Part shown: in pieces, positions 16,801-26,626 of the stretch
How the letters are laid out: each line of letters begins with the position of its first letter
Numbering within the stretch: position 1 is the stretch's first letter
Assembly (NCBI GenBank): GCA_003248315.1
Contig: QKWM01000004.1
Coordinates: forward strand, 5,019,001 to 5,083,000
Reading direction: 5' to 3'
Length of the DNA stretch: 64,000 bases
Source: Streptomyces sp. SW4
GTDB lineage: Bacteria; Actinomycetota; Actinomycetes; Streptomycetales; Streptomycetaceae
Program-made: the position numbers and the translations under genes
Notes under the pieces: model-generated
What the model was told of the DNA's origin: nothing
Database searches by the model: none
The model's input: only the letters and a program-made list of their open reading frames with translations

Positions 16801-18090
16801 ATGGGGCAGCAGGAGAAGGTGGCGACGAGCCTCGCGGGCGCGGTCAGCGAGGAGATCAGCGCCTCCCTCGCACCGGTCGACGCGGAGCTGGAGCGCCGCT
16901 ACCCCGGAGACCCCGGCACCCGCCAGCCCGTCCACACCGTCTACGTCCCGGGCGAGGCCTTCGCCGCCGACACCGTACGCTCCTGGGGCGACCAGGCCCT
17001 CGCCGCCCTCGACGAGCACGCCCCGGACGCCGCGTCCTTCGCCGCCGCGCTCGGCCTCGCCGAGGAGCTGGCCGAGCCCGTCTACACGCGCGTGCGGGCC
17101 AAGCTGGAGCGGGAGCCGATCGAGGACCTGCGCGTCGACTTCGAGGACGGCTACAAGGGCCGCGACGAGGACCAGGACGCCGCCCGCGCCGCCCGCCTGA
17201 TCGCCGAGGCGTACGCCGGGGGAACGGCCGCGCCCTACATGGGCATCCGCATGAAGTGCATGGAGGCTCCGGTGCGCGACCGGGGCATCCGCACCCTCGA
17301 CGTCTTCCTCTCCGGCCTGATGGAGGCCGGCGGCCTGCCCGACGGGCTGGTGCTCACGCTGCCGAAGGTCACCTACCCCGAGCAGGTCACCGCCATGGTG
17401 CGGCTGCTGGAGTCCTTCGAGAAGGCACGCGGCCTGGAGCCCGGCCGGATCGGCTTCGAGATCCAGATCGAGACCAGCCAGTCCATCCTCGCCGCCGACG
17501 GCACCGCCACCGTCGCCCGCATGATCCAGGCCGCCGAGGGCCGCGCCACCGGCCTGCACTACGGCACCTTCGACTACAGCGCCTGCCTCGGGGTCTCCGC
17601 CGCCTACCAGGCCAGCGACCACCCGGCCGCCGACCACGCCAAGGCGGTCATGCAGGTCGCCGCGGCCGGCACCGGCGTCCGGGTCTCCGACGGCTCCACC
17701 AACGTCCTGCCGGTCGGCCCCACCGAGAAGGTCCACGACGCCTGGCGCCTGCACTACGGCCTCACCCGCCGGGCCCTGGCCCGCGCCTACTACCAGGGCT
17801 GGGACATGCACCCCGGCCACATCCCCACCCGGTACGCGGCGGTGTTCGCCTTCTACCGCGAGGGCTTCGAGCAGGCCGCCGGCCGCCTCGCCCGCTACGC
17901 CAACCACACCGGCGGCGACATCGCCGACGAGCCCGCCACCGCCAAGGCCCTCGCCGGCTACCTGCTGCGCGGCCTGGACTGCGGCGCCCTCGACACCGCC
18001 GAGGTGGCCCGGCTCACCGGCCTGACCCGCGCCGACCTGGAGGGCTTCGCGGCGCCGCGCCGCGGCGACCTCACGGCCACGGCGCAGTAG
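16801..18090 (+). CDS. DUF6986 family protein, CitE/HpcH-aldolase-like lyase
   Basis: 429 residues. Phosphoenolpyruvate/HpcH-HpaI-like TIM barrel: RVDFEDGYKGRDEDQDA carries the acidic metal-binding stretch, GIRMKCMEAPVRDRGIRTLD and IGFEIQIETSQSI follow barrel strands, and GLHYGTFDYSACLGVSA is the D-Y-S strand seen in CitE and malate-synthase-like enzymes; WDMHPGHIPTRY near residue 338 parallels their Mg/acyl-CoA loop. Probable C-C lyase or synthase acting on a glyoxylate-type metabolite, matching the IclR-type box upstream; not proven. ATG 16801 chosen over GTG 16795 because the GGAG is then 9 bases away. Confidence 0.82.
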   Translation: MGQQEKVATSLAGAVSEEISASLAPVDAELERRYPGDPGTRQPVHTVYVPGEAFAADTVRSWGDQALAALDEHAPDAASFAAALGLAEELAEPVYTRVRAKLEREPIEDLRVDFEDGYKGRDEDQDAARAARLIAEAYAGGTAAPYMGIRMKCMEAPVRDRGIRTLDVFLSGLMEAGGLPDGLVLTLPKVTYPEQVTAMVRLLESFEKARGLEPGRIGFEIQIETSQSILAADGTATVARMIQAAEGRATGLHYGTFDYSACLGVSAAYQASDHPAADHAKAVMQVAAAGTGVRVSDGSTNVLPVGPTEKVHDAWRLHYGLTRRALARAYYQGWDMHPGHIPTRYAAVFAFYREGFEQAAGRLARYANHTGGDIADEPATAKALAGYLLRGLDCGALDTAEVARLTGLTRADLEGFAAPRRGDLTATAQ

Positions 18091-18221
18091 CTCCGCCCGC
18101 GCGCTCCGCCGCCCCGGGCGGTCCCGCCCGCCCGCCACCGCCGGCCGACGCCGTCACCGCCGCCCCGTAGTCTGTACGCCACGCATCGAACGGTGCCAGG
18201 TGTCACAGGAACGGGGCGGCA

Positions 18222-20160
18222 GTGTCTTCGGGGGAATTCGGACAGCGCGGTCAGGACGGCCGGCACGGCCAGGACGGTGAGCACGGCCGGTACGGCCCGG
18301 ACGGGCACGGCGGCGACCACGGGCCGTCGGACGGCCCCGGCAGGCTGCTGGCCGGTCGCTACCGCGTCGTGGCCCAGCTCGGGCGCGGCGGCATGGGCGT
18401 CGTCTGGCGGGCCGTCGACGAGGTCCTCGGCCGCGAGGTCGCCGTCAAGGAACTGCGTACCTACACGGACGCCGACGCCCCGGAACTCGCCGGGCTCCGC
18501 CTGCGGATGCAGCGCGAGGCGCGCGCCGCGGCCCGGGTGCGGCACCCCGGCGTGGTCGCCGTGCACGACGTGGCCGAGGTCGACGGCCGCCCGCTCATCG
18601 TCATGGAACTGGTCGACGGCCCGTCCCTGGACGACGTGCTGCGCGAGCGCGGCCCCTCGGCCCCCGGGAGGCCGCCGGGATCGGCGCCGAGGTCATGAGC
18701 GCGCTCGCCGCCGCCCACCAGGCCGGTGTCCTGCACCGCGACGTCAAACCGGGGAACATCCTGCTCGACCGGTCCGGCCGCGTGGTCCTCACCGACTTCG
18801 GCATCGCCACCATGGAGGACCCGGGCGACGGCTCGGCCACCCACCTCACGCGCAGCGGCGAGATCGTCGGCTCCCTGGACTACCTCGCCCCCGAGCGGGC
18901 CCAGGGCGCCGACCCGGGCCCGGCCTCCGACGTGTGGGCGCTGGGCGCCACCCTGTACGCGGCCGTCGAGGGGGCCTCGCCCTTCCGGCGCACCTCGACG
19001 TTCTCCACCCTCACCGCGATCGTCTCCGAGCCGCTGCCGCAGCCGCGCCGCGCAGGCCCCCTGGGCCCGGTGCTGGAGCGGCTGATGGACAAGCGGCCCG
19101 AGCACCGCCCGGACGCCGGACAGGCCTGTGCGCTGCTGCGGGCGGTGGCCGGCGCGGACGTGCCGGACCGGCCGACCGCGCCCCTGCGGGAAGGCGCGGA
19201 CACGCCGTGGCGGACGGAGACGGAACGCAGCGTCCCCGCGGTGCCGCCGGGCTTCGGCCCGCCCCAGGCCGCCCACCCCGCGCCGGGACCACACGTCCCG
19301 GGCGCCGCACCGTCCTCCCCCACGCCCGGCGGCGCCGCACCGTCCCCCGGCGCGCCCGGCGACCTCCGCGGTCCCGGCGCTCCCGGCCCCCTCGGCTCCG
19401 CGCCCACCGGCCCCGTCGTGCCCGCCCCGCCCCGGCGCAGGGGCCGGGCCCTGCTCGCCGCCGCGGCCGTCACCGTCGTCCTCGCCGCCGCCGGCACGAC
19501 CGTCGCCCTGCTGGGCGGCCCGGACACCACGGAGACCGGGGCGGCCGGCTCCGCGTCACCCACCGGGGCGGCGGGGTCCGCCTCGCCCGGCCGGACCGCC
19601 ACCGGGGCCGCCGAGGACACCCGGCCCTCCGAACAGGGCACCGGCCGGAGCCCGGCCGCCGAGACCCGCGCGGGACCGCGCCGGCGCCGGACGGCGAGGA
19701 GACCTCCGCCGCACCGGCCGGGTCCGCGGACGGCGGCACGAGCGGCGCCGGGAGCGGCTCCGGCGAGGACGGCGCCACCACCGGCGGGCAGGGCACGACG
19801 GGCGGCTCGGGCACGACCGGCGGCGACGGCGCGACCGGCGGGGGCGGCACGACGGGAGGCGGCGGCGCCCCCGAGGCACCGGCCTGCCACCCCATCGGCG
19901 GCGGCAAGTACAACTGCCAGGTCTGGCGCACCGCCACCTCGTACACCGCCGCCGGCGCCGAGGCCGGGATCCTCAACGCCGGCACCAACTACTTCTACTG
20001 CCAGCAGGACCTCGGCCGCCGCGAGACGCACGGCGAGTGGACCAACGTCTGGTGGGCGAAGACCGACGACGACAGCGGCAACACCGGTGTGTACGTCAGC
20101 GACGTCTACATCCGGGGCGGCGCCAACGACCAGCCGGTTCCCGGACTCCCCGTCTGCTGA
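18222..20160 (+). CDS. Receptor-like Ser/Thr protein kinase (PknB type), two frameshifts
   Basis: About 646 residues. A Gly/Asp/His-rich N-terminus is followed by the kinase: LGRGGMGVVWRAVD (P-loop), EVAVKEL (lysine), VLHRDVKPGNILLD (catalytic loop), LTDFGIA, then SLDYLAPERAQG. A Pro/Ala linker and one membrane helix (RALLAAAAVTVVLAAAGTTVALL) lead to an external Thr/Gly-rich stalk and a C-terminal domain of about 85 residues with four cysteines (CHPIGGGKYNC to GLPVC). The external part is not PASTA and probably senses an unknown signal. Frame changes occur near 18660 (CCCC run) and 19675. GTG start. The 3' end overlaps the convergent gene by 55 bases. Confidence 0.88.
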
Positions 20161-20970
20161 GCCCCGACGTACCGCTCGAGGCCGGACGCCGTCACCCGCC
20201 GCTCCCGCGCGAACAGCCGGGTGCCCCGGGCGCACAGCCCCGGATCCGTGCGCGCCCGCCTGCAGAACTCCTCCGGCGTGGCACCGAACAGCTCGCGCAA
20301 CGACGGCGACCCGGCGAGGAGTTCCCCGAGCAGCGCCCGCTGGCCGGGGTGCACGCGCGGCATCCCGGTGCCGTCGTGCAGGACGCCGTGCCGGTTGACG
20401 TAGGCGTACGCGCCGCGCAGCAGCGTGCCGTCGGCCAGCTCGATCCGCACGTCGGGGCGGGCAGCCAGGCCCGGTCGTAGTTCCCGGTGGGCACCGGAAC
20501 GCCCTCGCTCGCGTCGATCACGGCGAGCTGCTCGGGTCGAGCCAGATGACGAACAGCGCGCGCACGGCGTCCGCGGCGGCGACCGGGGACGCGGACACGT
20601 AGCCCATGCGGCTGACGTGCGCGGAGACGCCGACGTCGACGCCGGTGACCCGGGCCTTCACCATCGGGATCGGCGCGTCGACGCCGAACTCGGTCATCTT
20701 GTGCCGCAGCTGGCCGGGACAGGCGTTGGAGCCGATCGCGAGCACCGGGACGCGGTCGTCGTGCACGAGCCGGTCCAGCGGCAGCATCCGGTCCCCGCTC
20801 AGCAGCCCCGACCGGGCCGGCCACGCCCCGGGGTACAGCAGCGGCCGCTCGCGCGGCACGCCGTCCAGCCCGAGGGAGCGCAGCGAGCGCCCCGCCGGGT
20901 GCGGTGGGCTCCCGGCGGGCCCCTGCGAGGATCCCGCAGGGCGTCGGGGCCCGCGGACGTGTCCGGCCAT
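20106..20970 (-). CDS. Conserved protein of unknown function, possible gamma-glutamylcyclotransferase-like fold
   Basis: Composite of about 288 residues after frame changes near 20530 and 20470. The centre reads LVHDDRVPVLAIGSNACPGQLRHKM, and the AIGSN strand-loop resembles the substrate loop (YGSN) of the gamma-glutamylcyclotransferase fold. It continues SAHVSRMGYVSASPVAAADAVRALFVIWLDPEQLAVIDASEG, which also suits that fold, followed by a C-terminal region ending ...RYVGAQQTG. I do not recognise the family beyond this. The stop as read (20106) lies inside the kinase gene; an undetected slip near the end could shorten it. It is 7 bases downstream of lacI on the same strand. Confidence 0.55.
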
Positions 20971-20977
20971 CGGCGGC

Positions 20978-22054
20978 TCAGCCCGCCGGGGGCAGCTCGC
21001 CCGAGCCGCGGGTGATCAGCCGGGTGGGCAGTTCGATGCGCTCCGGGACCAGGAGCGTGCCGTCCAGCTGGCGGAAGAGCCGCTCGGCGGCGGTACGGCC
21101 GAGGGCGGCGGCGTCCTGGGCGACGACGGTGACGCCGGGCTGGAGCAGGTCGGCCAGTTCGATGTCGTCGAAGCCGACCAGGGCGACGGGGCGGGGGTGC
21201 TCGGCCAGTACCCGGATCACCGTCACCGTCACCCGGTTGTTGCCGGTGAAGACCGCCGTGACCGGGTCCGGGCCGCGGAGCATCTCCCGCGCCGCCCGGC
21301 GCACCCGCTCCGGGTCGGTGACGCCCAGGGACATCCAGGAGTCCTCGACGGGTATGCCGGCGTCCTCCATCGCGGCCCGGTAGCCGCGCAGCCGCTCCGC
21401 GGCGGTGTGGATGCGGGGCATGTCGCCGATGAAGCCGATCCTGCGGTGGCCGTGGGCGATGAGATGGGCGACGCCGTCGCGGGCGCCGCCGAAGTTGTCG
21501 GACAGGACGACGTCCGCGTCGATGTGACCGGCCGGACGGTCCACGAACACGGTGGCCACCCCGGCCTTCAGCTCCGGCTCCAGATACCGGTGGTCGTCGC
21601 CGGCCGGGATCACCACGAGACCGTCCACACGGCGGGCGCACAGCGCGAGCACCAGCTCCTGCTCCCGCTCCGGGTCCTCCGCGCTGGAACCGTTGATCAG
21701 CAGGGCGCCGTGGGCGCGGGCGACCTCCTCGACGGCGCGGCTGAGCGGGCCGTAGAACGGGTCGGCGAGATCCTCCAGCACCAGGCCGATGCTGGCCGTA
21801 CGGCCCTTGCGGAGCACGCGCGCGCTGTCGTTGCGCCGGAAGCCGAGCGCGTCGATGGCCTCCTGGACGCGGCGCTCGGTGTCGGGGGTGACGCCCGGCT
21901 CTCCGTTCACGACCCGGGAGACGGTCTTCAGGCCGACCCCGGCCCGGGCGGCCACGTCCTTCATGGTCGGACGGTTGCCGTAGCGGTGCCCGGAGGGGCG
22001 GTCGGGGCGGCTGGGCGATGCGGGCACGGTGCGGTGTCCTGTCCTGTCGTCCAC
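20978..22054 (-). CDS. LacI-family transcriptional regulator
   Basis: 358 residues, intact. HTH at residues 31-52 (TMKDVAARAGVGLKTVSRVVNG) followed by the hinge helix (NDSARVLRKG), then the periplasmic-binding-like effector domain (IGLVLEDLADPFYGPLSRAVEE, VFTGNNRVTVTVIRVLAEH, VGFDDIELADLLQPGVTVV). About 30 extra residues precede the HTH. Divergent from a ROK sugar kinase with a perfect LacI palindrome between them, so it likely represses both and responds to the kinase's sugar or its phosphate. Confidence 0.95.
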   Translation of the reverse strand: MDDRTGHRTVPASPSRPDRPSGHRYGNRPTMKDVAARAGVGLKTVSRVVNGEPGVTPDTERRVQEAIDALGFRRNDSARVLRKGRTASIGLVLEDLADPFYGPLSRAVEEVARAHGALLINGSSAEDPEREQELVLALCARRVDGLVVIPAGDDHRYLEPELKAGVATVFVDRPAGHIDADVVLSDNFGGARDGVAHLIAHGHRRIGFIGDMPRIHTAAERLRGYRAAMEDAGIPVEDSWMSLGVTDPERVRRAAREMLRGPDPVTAVFTGNNRVTVTVIRVLAEHPRPVALVGFDDIELADLLQPGVTVVAQDAAALGRTAAERLFRQLDGTLLVPERIELPTRLITRGSGELPPAG

Positions 22055-22137
22055 GGAGCGCGGCGCTCCTGCTCGTCACGCGGGGGATGCGTCGGTCATG
22101 CGTTTGTATGAGGATGTGGCGTCGAGCATAGAGCCTG

Positions 22138-22149
22138 GACAACGTTGTC
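22138..22149. promoter_or_regulatory. LacI operator, perfect palindrome GACAACGTTGTC
   Basis: Twelve-bp perfect palindrome with the central CG of LacI/GalR operators, between divergent lacI and ROK kinase genes. On the minus strand TATGCT (22130-22125) is a likely lacI -10, so the operator would overlap that promoter's -35/spacer. Confidence 0.75.
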
Positions 22150-22284
22150 AGACGCGGGAGACACTGTCCAGCACCATCGTGGGACCGTGGTCGCGGCACG
22201 GAACCGGGCGCCGCTGTTCCTCTCGTGTTCTCGTATTTGTTCCTCATTCGTGTTGTTCATGGTTGACGGGGAGATCCGACTCTG

Positions 22285-23239
22285 ATGCACACCGACCTCG
22301 TGGCCGCGCTGGACATCGGCGGCACCAAGATCGCCGGAGCGCTGGTGGACGGCGCCGGCCGGATCCTGGTGCGGGCCCAGCGCGCGACGCCCGCGCAGCA
22401 GGACGGCGGGACCGTGATGCGGGCGGTCGAGGAGGTGCTGGGCGAGCTGACCGCCGCCGGGGCCTGGGACGGGTCACGGCCGTCGGGATCGGCAGCGCCG
22501 GTCCGGTGGACGCCGGGGCCGGCACGGTCAGCCCGGTGAACGTGCCCGGCTGGCGCGACTACCCGCTGGTCCGGCGGGTCCGGGACGTGGTCGGCGGGCT
22601 GCCCGTCGAGCTGATCGGCGACGGCGTGGCCATCACGGCGGCCGAGCACTGGCTGGGCGCTGCCCGCGGCCACGACAACGCGCTGTGCATGGTGGTCTCC
22701 ACCGGCGTCGGCGGCGGGCTGGTGCTGAACGGCCGGCTGCATCCCGGCCCGACCGGCAACGCGGGCCACATCGGCCACATCAGCGTGGATCTCGACGGCG
22801 ACCCGTGCCCGTGCGGTGCCCGCGGCTGCGTGGAGCGGATCGCGAGCGGACCGAACATCGCCCGGCGTGCGCTGGAGGGCGGCTGGCGTCCCGGGCCGGA
22901 CGGCGACGCCTCCGCCGCCGCGGTGGCCGCCGCCGCGCGGGCGGGAGACCCGGTGGCCGTGGCCTCCTTCGAGCGGGCGGCCCAGGCGCTGGCCGCCGGG
23001 ATCGCGGCCACCGCGACGCTGGTCGAGATCGACATCGCGGTGATCGGCGGCGGGTGGGCAAGGCCGGCGAGGTGCTGTTCGGTCCGCTGCGCCGGGCGCT
23101 CGGCCGCTACGCGACCCTGTCCTTCGTACGCCGCCTGGTGGTGGCGCCGGCTCAGATGGGCACGGACGCGGGGCTGGTGGGCGCGGCCGCCGCCGCGCTC
23201 GCGGTGACTCCGGCGGGAGTGACCGCGGCGGGCGTGTGA
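22285..23239 (+). CDS. ROK-family sugar kinase, two frameshifts
   Basis: About 318 residues. DIGGTKIAGALVD (ATP phosphate site), VGIGSAGPVDAGAGTV, GDGVAITAAEHWLGAARG, GVGGGLVLNGRLHPGPTGNAGHIGH (the catalytic-Asp/His region; the ExGH of ROK kinases is here AGHIGH) and the zinc motif CPCGARGCVERIASG. So it is glucokinase/allokinase-like, phosphorylating a hexose. Frames shift near 22472 and 23052, each repairable by one base in a G run. Regulated by the divergent LacI. No transporter is adjacent, so the sugar is unknown. Confidence 0.88.
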
Positions 23240-23306
23240 GCCGGGCGCGGCCGGGGCGCGCCTGAGCCCGGGGCGAGCCTGAGCCCGGGGCGCGCGGCCC
23301 GCCCGG

Positions 23307-23471
23307 GGCCGTGGTTCGGGTGCGGGCCCGCGCCACGGGGCCCGCGGCTCGGGTGTGCGCCCGCGCGCCGGGGTCCGTGCCTCGGGTGTGTGCCCGCGCG
23401 CCGGGGTCCGTGCCTCGGGTGTGTGCCCGCGCTCCGGGCCCGTGGCCGGGTCGCGTGTCCGCGCTCCGGGG
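23307..23471. repeat. Five 33-bp tandem repeats in a 376-bp gap
   Basis: Units start at 23307, 23340, 23373, 23406 and 23439; the third and fourth are nearly identical (shared core GTCCGTGCCTCGGGTGTGTG), outer ones diverge. The gap 23240-23615 holds no convincing gene; short open frames across the repeats have Arg/Ala-rich, unnatural composition. No unique spacers, so it is not CRISPR. Confidence 0.85.
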
Positions 23472-23615
23472 TGCGCCCGCCGGTGGGGACCCGGCCGGCG
23501 GGCGCGCCGGGCGGCGGCTCCCGGGGGAGGCCGGTGAGCGCGAGCCGGCGGCGAGGCACACGGGCGGCGGAAAGCGGGCGGTAACTTCTGCCCGCCCGGG
23601 CAGTTGAACCAGGTC

Positions 23616-23798
23616 ATGAAGAAGCGCAGCATGCTCGCCATCGCCTCCCTCGCCACCGGCTTCGTCGTCGCGGCCGTCACCCCGTCCCACGCCGCGGGGG
23701 AGCTCCCGCTCGGCCTGGACGTGGAGGACACCCTCAGCTCCGTCGACGTCGCCCCCGACAGCCTCGCCCCGCACGACGACGCCGGCCGGGAGGACTGA
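23616..23798 (+). CDS. Small secreted protein of unknown function
   Basis: 60 residues. MKKRSMLAIASLATGFVVAAVTPSHA is a textbook signal peptide with AHA-type cleavage (after SHA, residue 26). The mature part is only about 34 residues and acidic (GELPLGLDVEDTLSSVDVAPDSLAP...DDAGRED), with no cysteines. Streptomyces encode many such exported peptides, some linked to surface structures; I cannot assign this one. Weak ribosome site (CCAGG). A strong terminator follows. Confidence 0.7.
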   Translation: MKKRSMLAIASLATGFVVAAVTPSHAAGELPLGLDVEDTLSSVDVAPDSLAPHDDAGRED

Positions 23799-23838
23799 CC
23801 CGGCCGGCTCCGGGACGACCCCCGGACCGGCCCGCCAC

Positions 23839-23870
23839 GGCGCCGGCGCCCGCGCGAGGGCGCCGGCGCC
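23839..23870 (+). terminator. Perfect 13-bp hairpin terminator
   Basis: GGCGCCGGCGCCC (23839-23851) pairs with its reverse complement at 23858-23870 around loop GCGCGA, 40 bases after the small secreted protein gene. Confidence 0.75.
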
Positions 23871-23956
23871 GACGCACGGGCGCCCTCAACTGCGGCTGGT
23901 TTCCGTGACAGGGTGGAGCGGGCAAGCCACAGGGGGCCAACAGAAGAGGGGGACCT

Positions 23957-24999
23957 GTGACCGTCGTCTGGATCAACGGCGCGTTCGGTGCGGGGAAGAC
24001 CACCACCGCACGGGAACTGATCGAACTGATCCCGAACAGCACGCTCTTCGACCCCGAGGTCATCGGTGCGGCGCTGCCGCACCTGCTGCCGCCCAAGCGT
24101 CTCTCCGAGGCCGGCGATTTCCAGGACCTGCCGATCTGGCGGCGTCTCGTGATCGACACGGCGGCGGCGATGCTCGCCGAGCTGGGCGGCACCCTCGTGG
24201 TCCCCATGACCCTGCTCCGCCAGGAGTACCGCGACGAGATCTTCGGCGGCCTCGCCGCCCGCCGGATACCCGTCCGGCACGTCCTTCTCGCCCCGGCCGA
24301 AACGATCCTGCGCGAGCGCATAGCCGGTCGGGAGGTCCCCGCCGGCCTCCCCGAGGGCGAGCTGCGGGTACGCCAGTGGTCCTACGACCACATCGAGCCG
24401 TACCGCGCCGCGCTCGCCTCCTGGCTCACCGCCGACGCGCACCTCGTCGACACCAGCGCCCTGACGCCGTACGAGGCCGCCGCCCGGATCGCCGAGGCCG
24501 TCGGCAGCGGTGCCGTGCCGCCCTGCGACATCGTGCAGACGCCGGAGCCCACCGCCGAGACGCTCGCCGCCGGCGTCCTGCTCTTCGACGAGCAGGACCG
24601 GGTCCTGCTCGTCGACCCCACCTACAAGCCCGGCTGGGAGTTCCCCGGCGGAGTCGTCGAACCCGGCGAGGCCCCCGCCCGCGCGGGCATGCGCGAGGTC
24701 GCCGAGGAGACCGGCATCCGTCTGGACGACGTGCCGGCCCTGCTGGTCGTCGACTGGGAACCCCCCGCGCCCCCCGGCTTCGGGGGCTGCGCCTGCTCTT
24801 CGACGGGGGCCGGCTCGACACGGCGCGGGCCGGCCGGCTGCTGCTGCCCGGCCCCGAACTGCGCGGCTGCCGATTCGTCACCGAGGAGGAGGCCGCCGAC
24901 CTGCTGCCCCCGGTCCGCTACGAGCGCCTGCGCTGGGCGCTGCGGGCCCGGGAACGCGGCGCGGCGCTCTACCTGGAGGCCGGCGTCCCGGTCGGCTAG
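23957..24999 (+). CDS. P-loop kinase-NUDIX hydrolase fusion (frameshift near 24785)
   Basis: About 347 residues, two domains. Residues 1-185: a small AAA/zeta-like P-loop kinase, Walker A GAFGAGKTT (8-16), FDPEVIGA, VVPMTLLRQEYRDEI and the basic lid LRERIAGREV. Residues 200-345: a NUDIX domain, VLLFDEQDRVLLVDPTYKPGWEFPGG then the complete box G-x5-E-x7-REVAEETGI (233-255). It should cleave a nucleoside diphosphate derivative while the kinase half phosphorylates a small molecule. The second half of the NUDIX domain reads LRLLFDGGRLDTARAG only after a one-base frame change. GTG start after AGAGGGGG. Substrate unknown. Confidence 0.85.
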
Positions 25000-25146
25000 C
25001 CCGGGACGACCGCCCGTACGTCGGTGCGGAGGCGCGCAGCGCCTGGGCGGCGCCGGCGGTCACCTCGGTCGCCGCCAGAGGTAGGCCCGGCCTACGGTCG
25101 GCGACCGCGTTCCGACCGTCGCCGTCGGGCTCCGGCCGGCCCCGGG

Positions 25147-26501
25147 TCAGTTCGCCGCGTAGTTGCGCAGGAACAGCGCCTCCGCCACCGACAGGCGCTC
25201 CAGCTCCTCGGGCGACACGCTCTCGTTCACGGCGTGGATCTGCGCCTCCGGCTCGCTCAGGCCGATGAGCAGGATCTCGGCACGCGGGTAGAGCGCGGCC
25301 AGGGTGTTGCACAGCGGGATGGAGCCGCCCTGCCCGGCGTACTGCATCTCCTGGCCCGGGTACGCCACCGCCATCGCGTCGGCCATCGCCCGGTACGCCG
25401 GGCTGGTGGTGTCGGCGCGGAACGCCTGGCCCTGGCCGATCTGCTCGACGTGCACCCGGGCACCCCACGGCGTACGGGACTCCAGGTGGGCCTGGAGCAG
25501 CTTGGTGGCCTCGGCGGCGTCCACGCCCGGCGGCACCCGCAGGCTCACCAGTGCCCGCGCGCTCGCCTGCACGGACGGCGTGGCGCCCACGACCGGCGGG
25601 CAGTCGATGCCGAGCACCGTGACGGCCGGGCGCGCCCAGATGCGGTCGGCGACCGCGCCGGAGCCGATCAGCTCGACGCCGTCGAGCACCTTGGCGTCCC
25701 GGCGGAACTGCTCCTCGTCGTACTCCAGGCCCTCCCAGCGGCCGTCCGCGGTCAGGCCGTCCACGGTCGTCGAACCGTCCTCGGCGCGCAGCGAGTCCAG
25801 CACCCGGATCAGGGCGGCCAGCGCGTCGGGGGCGGCGCCGCCGAACTGGCCGGAGTGCAGGTTGCCCTCGAGCGTGTCGACCTGCACGCGGACCAGGGTC
25901 ATGCCGCGCAGCGTCGAGGTGACCGTCGGCAGGCCGACGCGGAAGTTGCCCGCGTCGCCGATGACGATCGTGTCCGCCTCCAGCAGCTCCGGGTGCTCCT
26001 CGGCGTACCGCTCCAGACCGCCCGTGCCCTGCTCCTCGGAACCCTCGGCGATCACCTTCACGTGCACCGGCACACCGCCGTTCGCCTTCAGCGCGCGCAG
26101 CGCGAGCAGGTGCATGATGACGCCGCCCTTGCAGTCGGCCGTGCCGCGCCCGTACCAGCGGCCGTCGCGCTCGGTCAGCTCGAACGGGGGCGTGGCCCAG
26201 CCGGCCTCGTCCAGCGGGGGCTGCACGTCGTAGTGGGCGTACAGCAGGACCGTGCGGGCGCCCTCGGGCCCGGCAGGTAGCCGTAGACGGACTGGGTGCC
26301 GTCGGGGGTGTCGAGCAGCGCCACGTCCTGGAACCCCTCGGCGCGCAGCGCGCCGGCGATCCAGTTCGCGGCGGCCTCGCTCTCGCTCCTGGGGAACTGG
26401 TCGAAGTCCGCCACCGACTTGAACGCCACCAGTTCGGTGAGCTCCGCCCGCGCTCTGGGCATCAGCGAGGCGACGGTCTCGGCGACCGGATTCGACGACA
26501 T
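25147..26501 (-). CDS. M20-family dipeptidase (zinc peptidase), one frameshift
   Basis: About 452 residues. Di-zinc ligand motifs of the M20 dipeptidase family: LLYAHYDVQPP (His), GRGTADCKGG (bridging Asp), AEGSEEQGTGG (catalytic and ligand Glu), IGDAG (Asp) and IHAVNES (His). The lid/dimerisation domain lies between, about residues 200-320. Cytoplasmic, cleaves dipeptides. ATG 26501 is preceded by AAGGAG at the right distance. The first 75 residues are in one frame, the rest in another, with the change near 26275. Confidence 0.93.
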
Positions 26502-26626
26502 GGGCACGCTCCTTGTGGGTGCGACGTTGTACCGGTTGCGATCCTCGCACAGGGGCCTGCGGCGGTGCCGCCGTAGGATGCGAAGGTCATCAGCGGCAGG
26601 CGGCTTGATCGGAGCAGTAGACCATC

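Noticed and set aside
23957..24999. Zeta-toxin or phage-defence gene
   Set aside because: The P-loop domain resembles zeta toxins, but there is no antitoxin or defence neighbour and it is fused to a housekeeping-type NUDIX domain.
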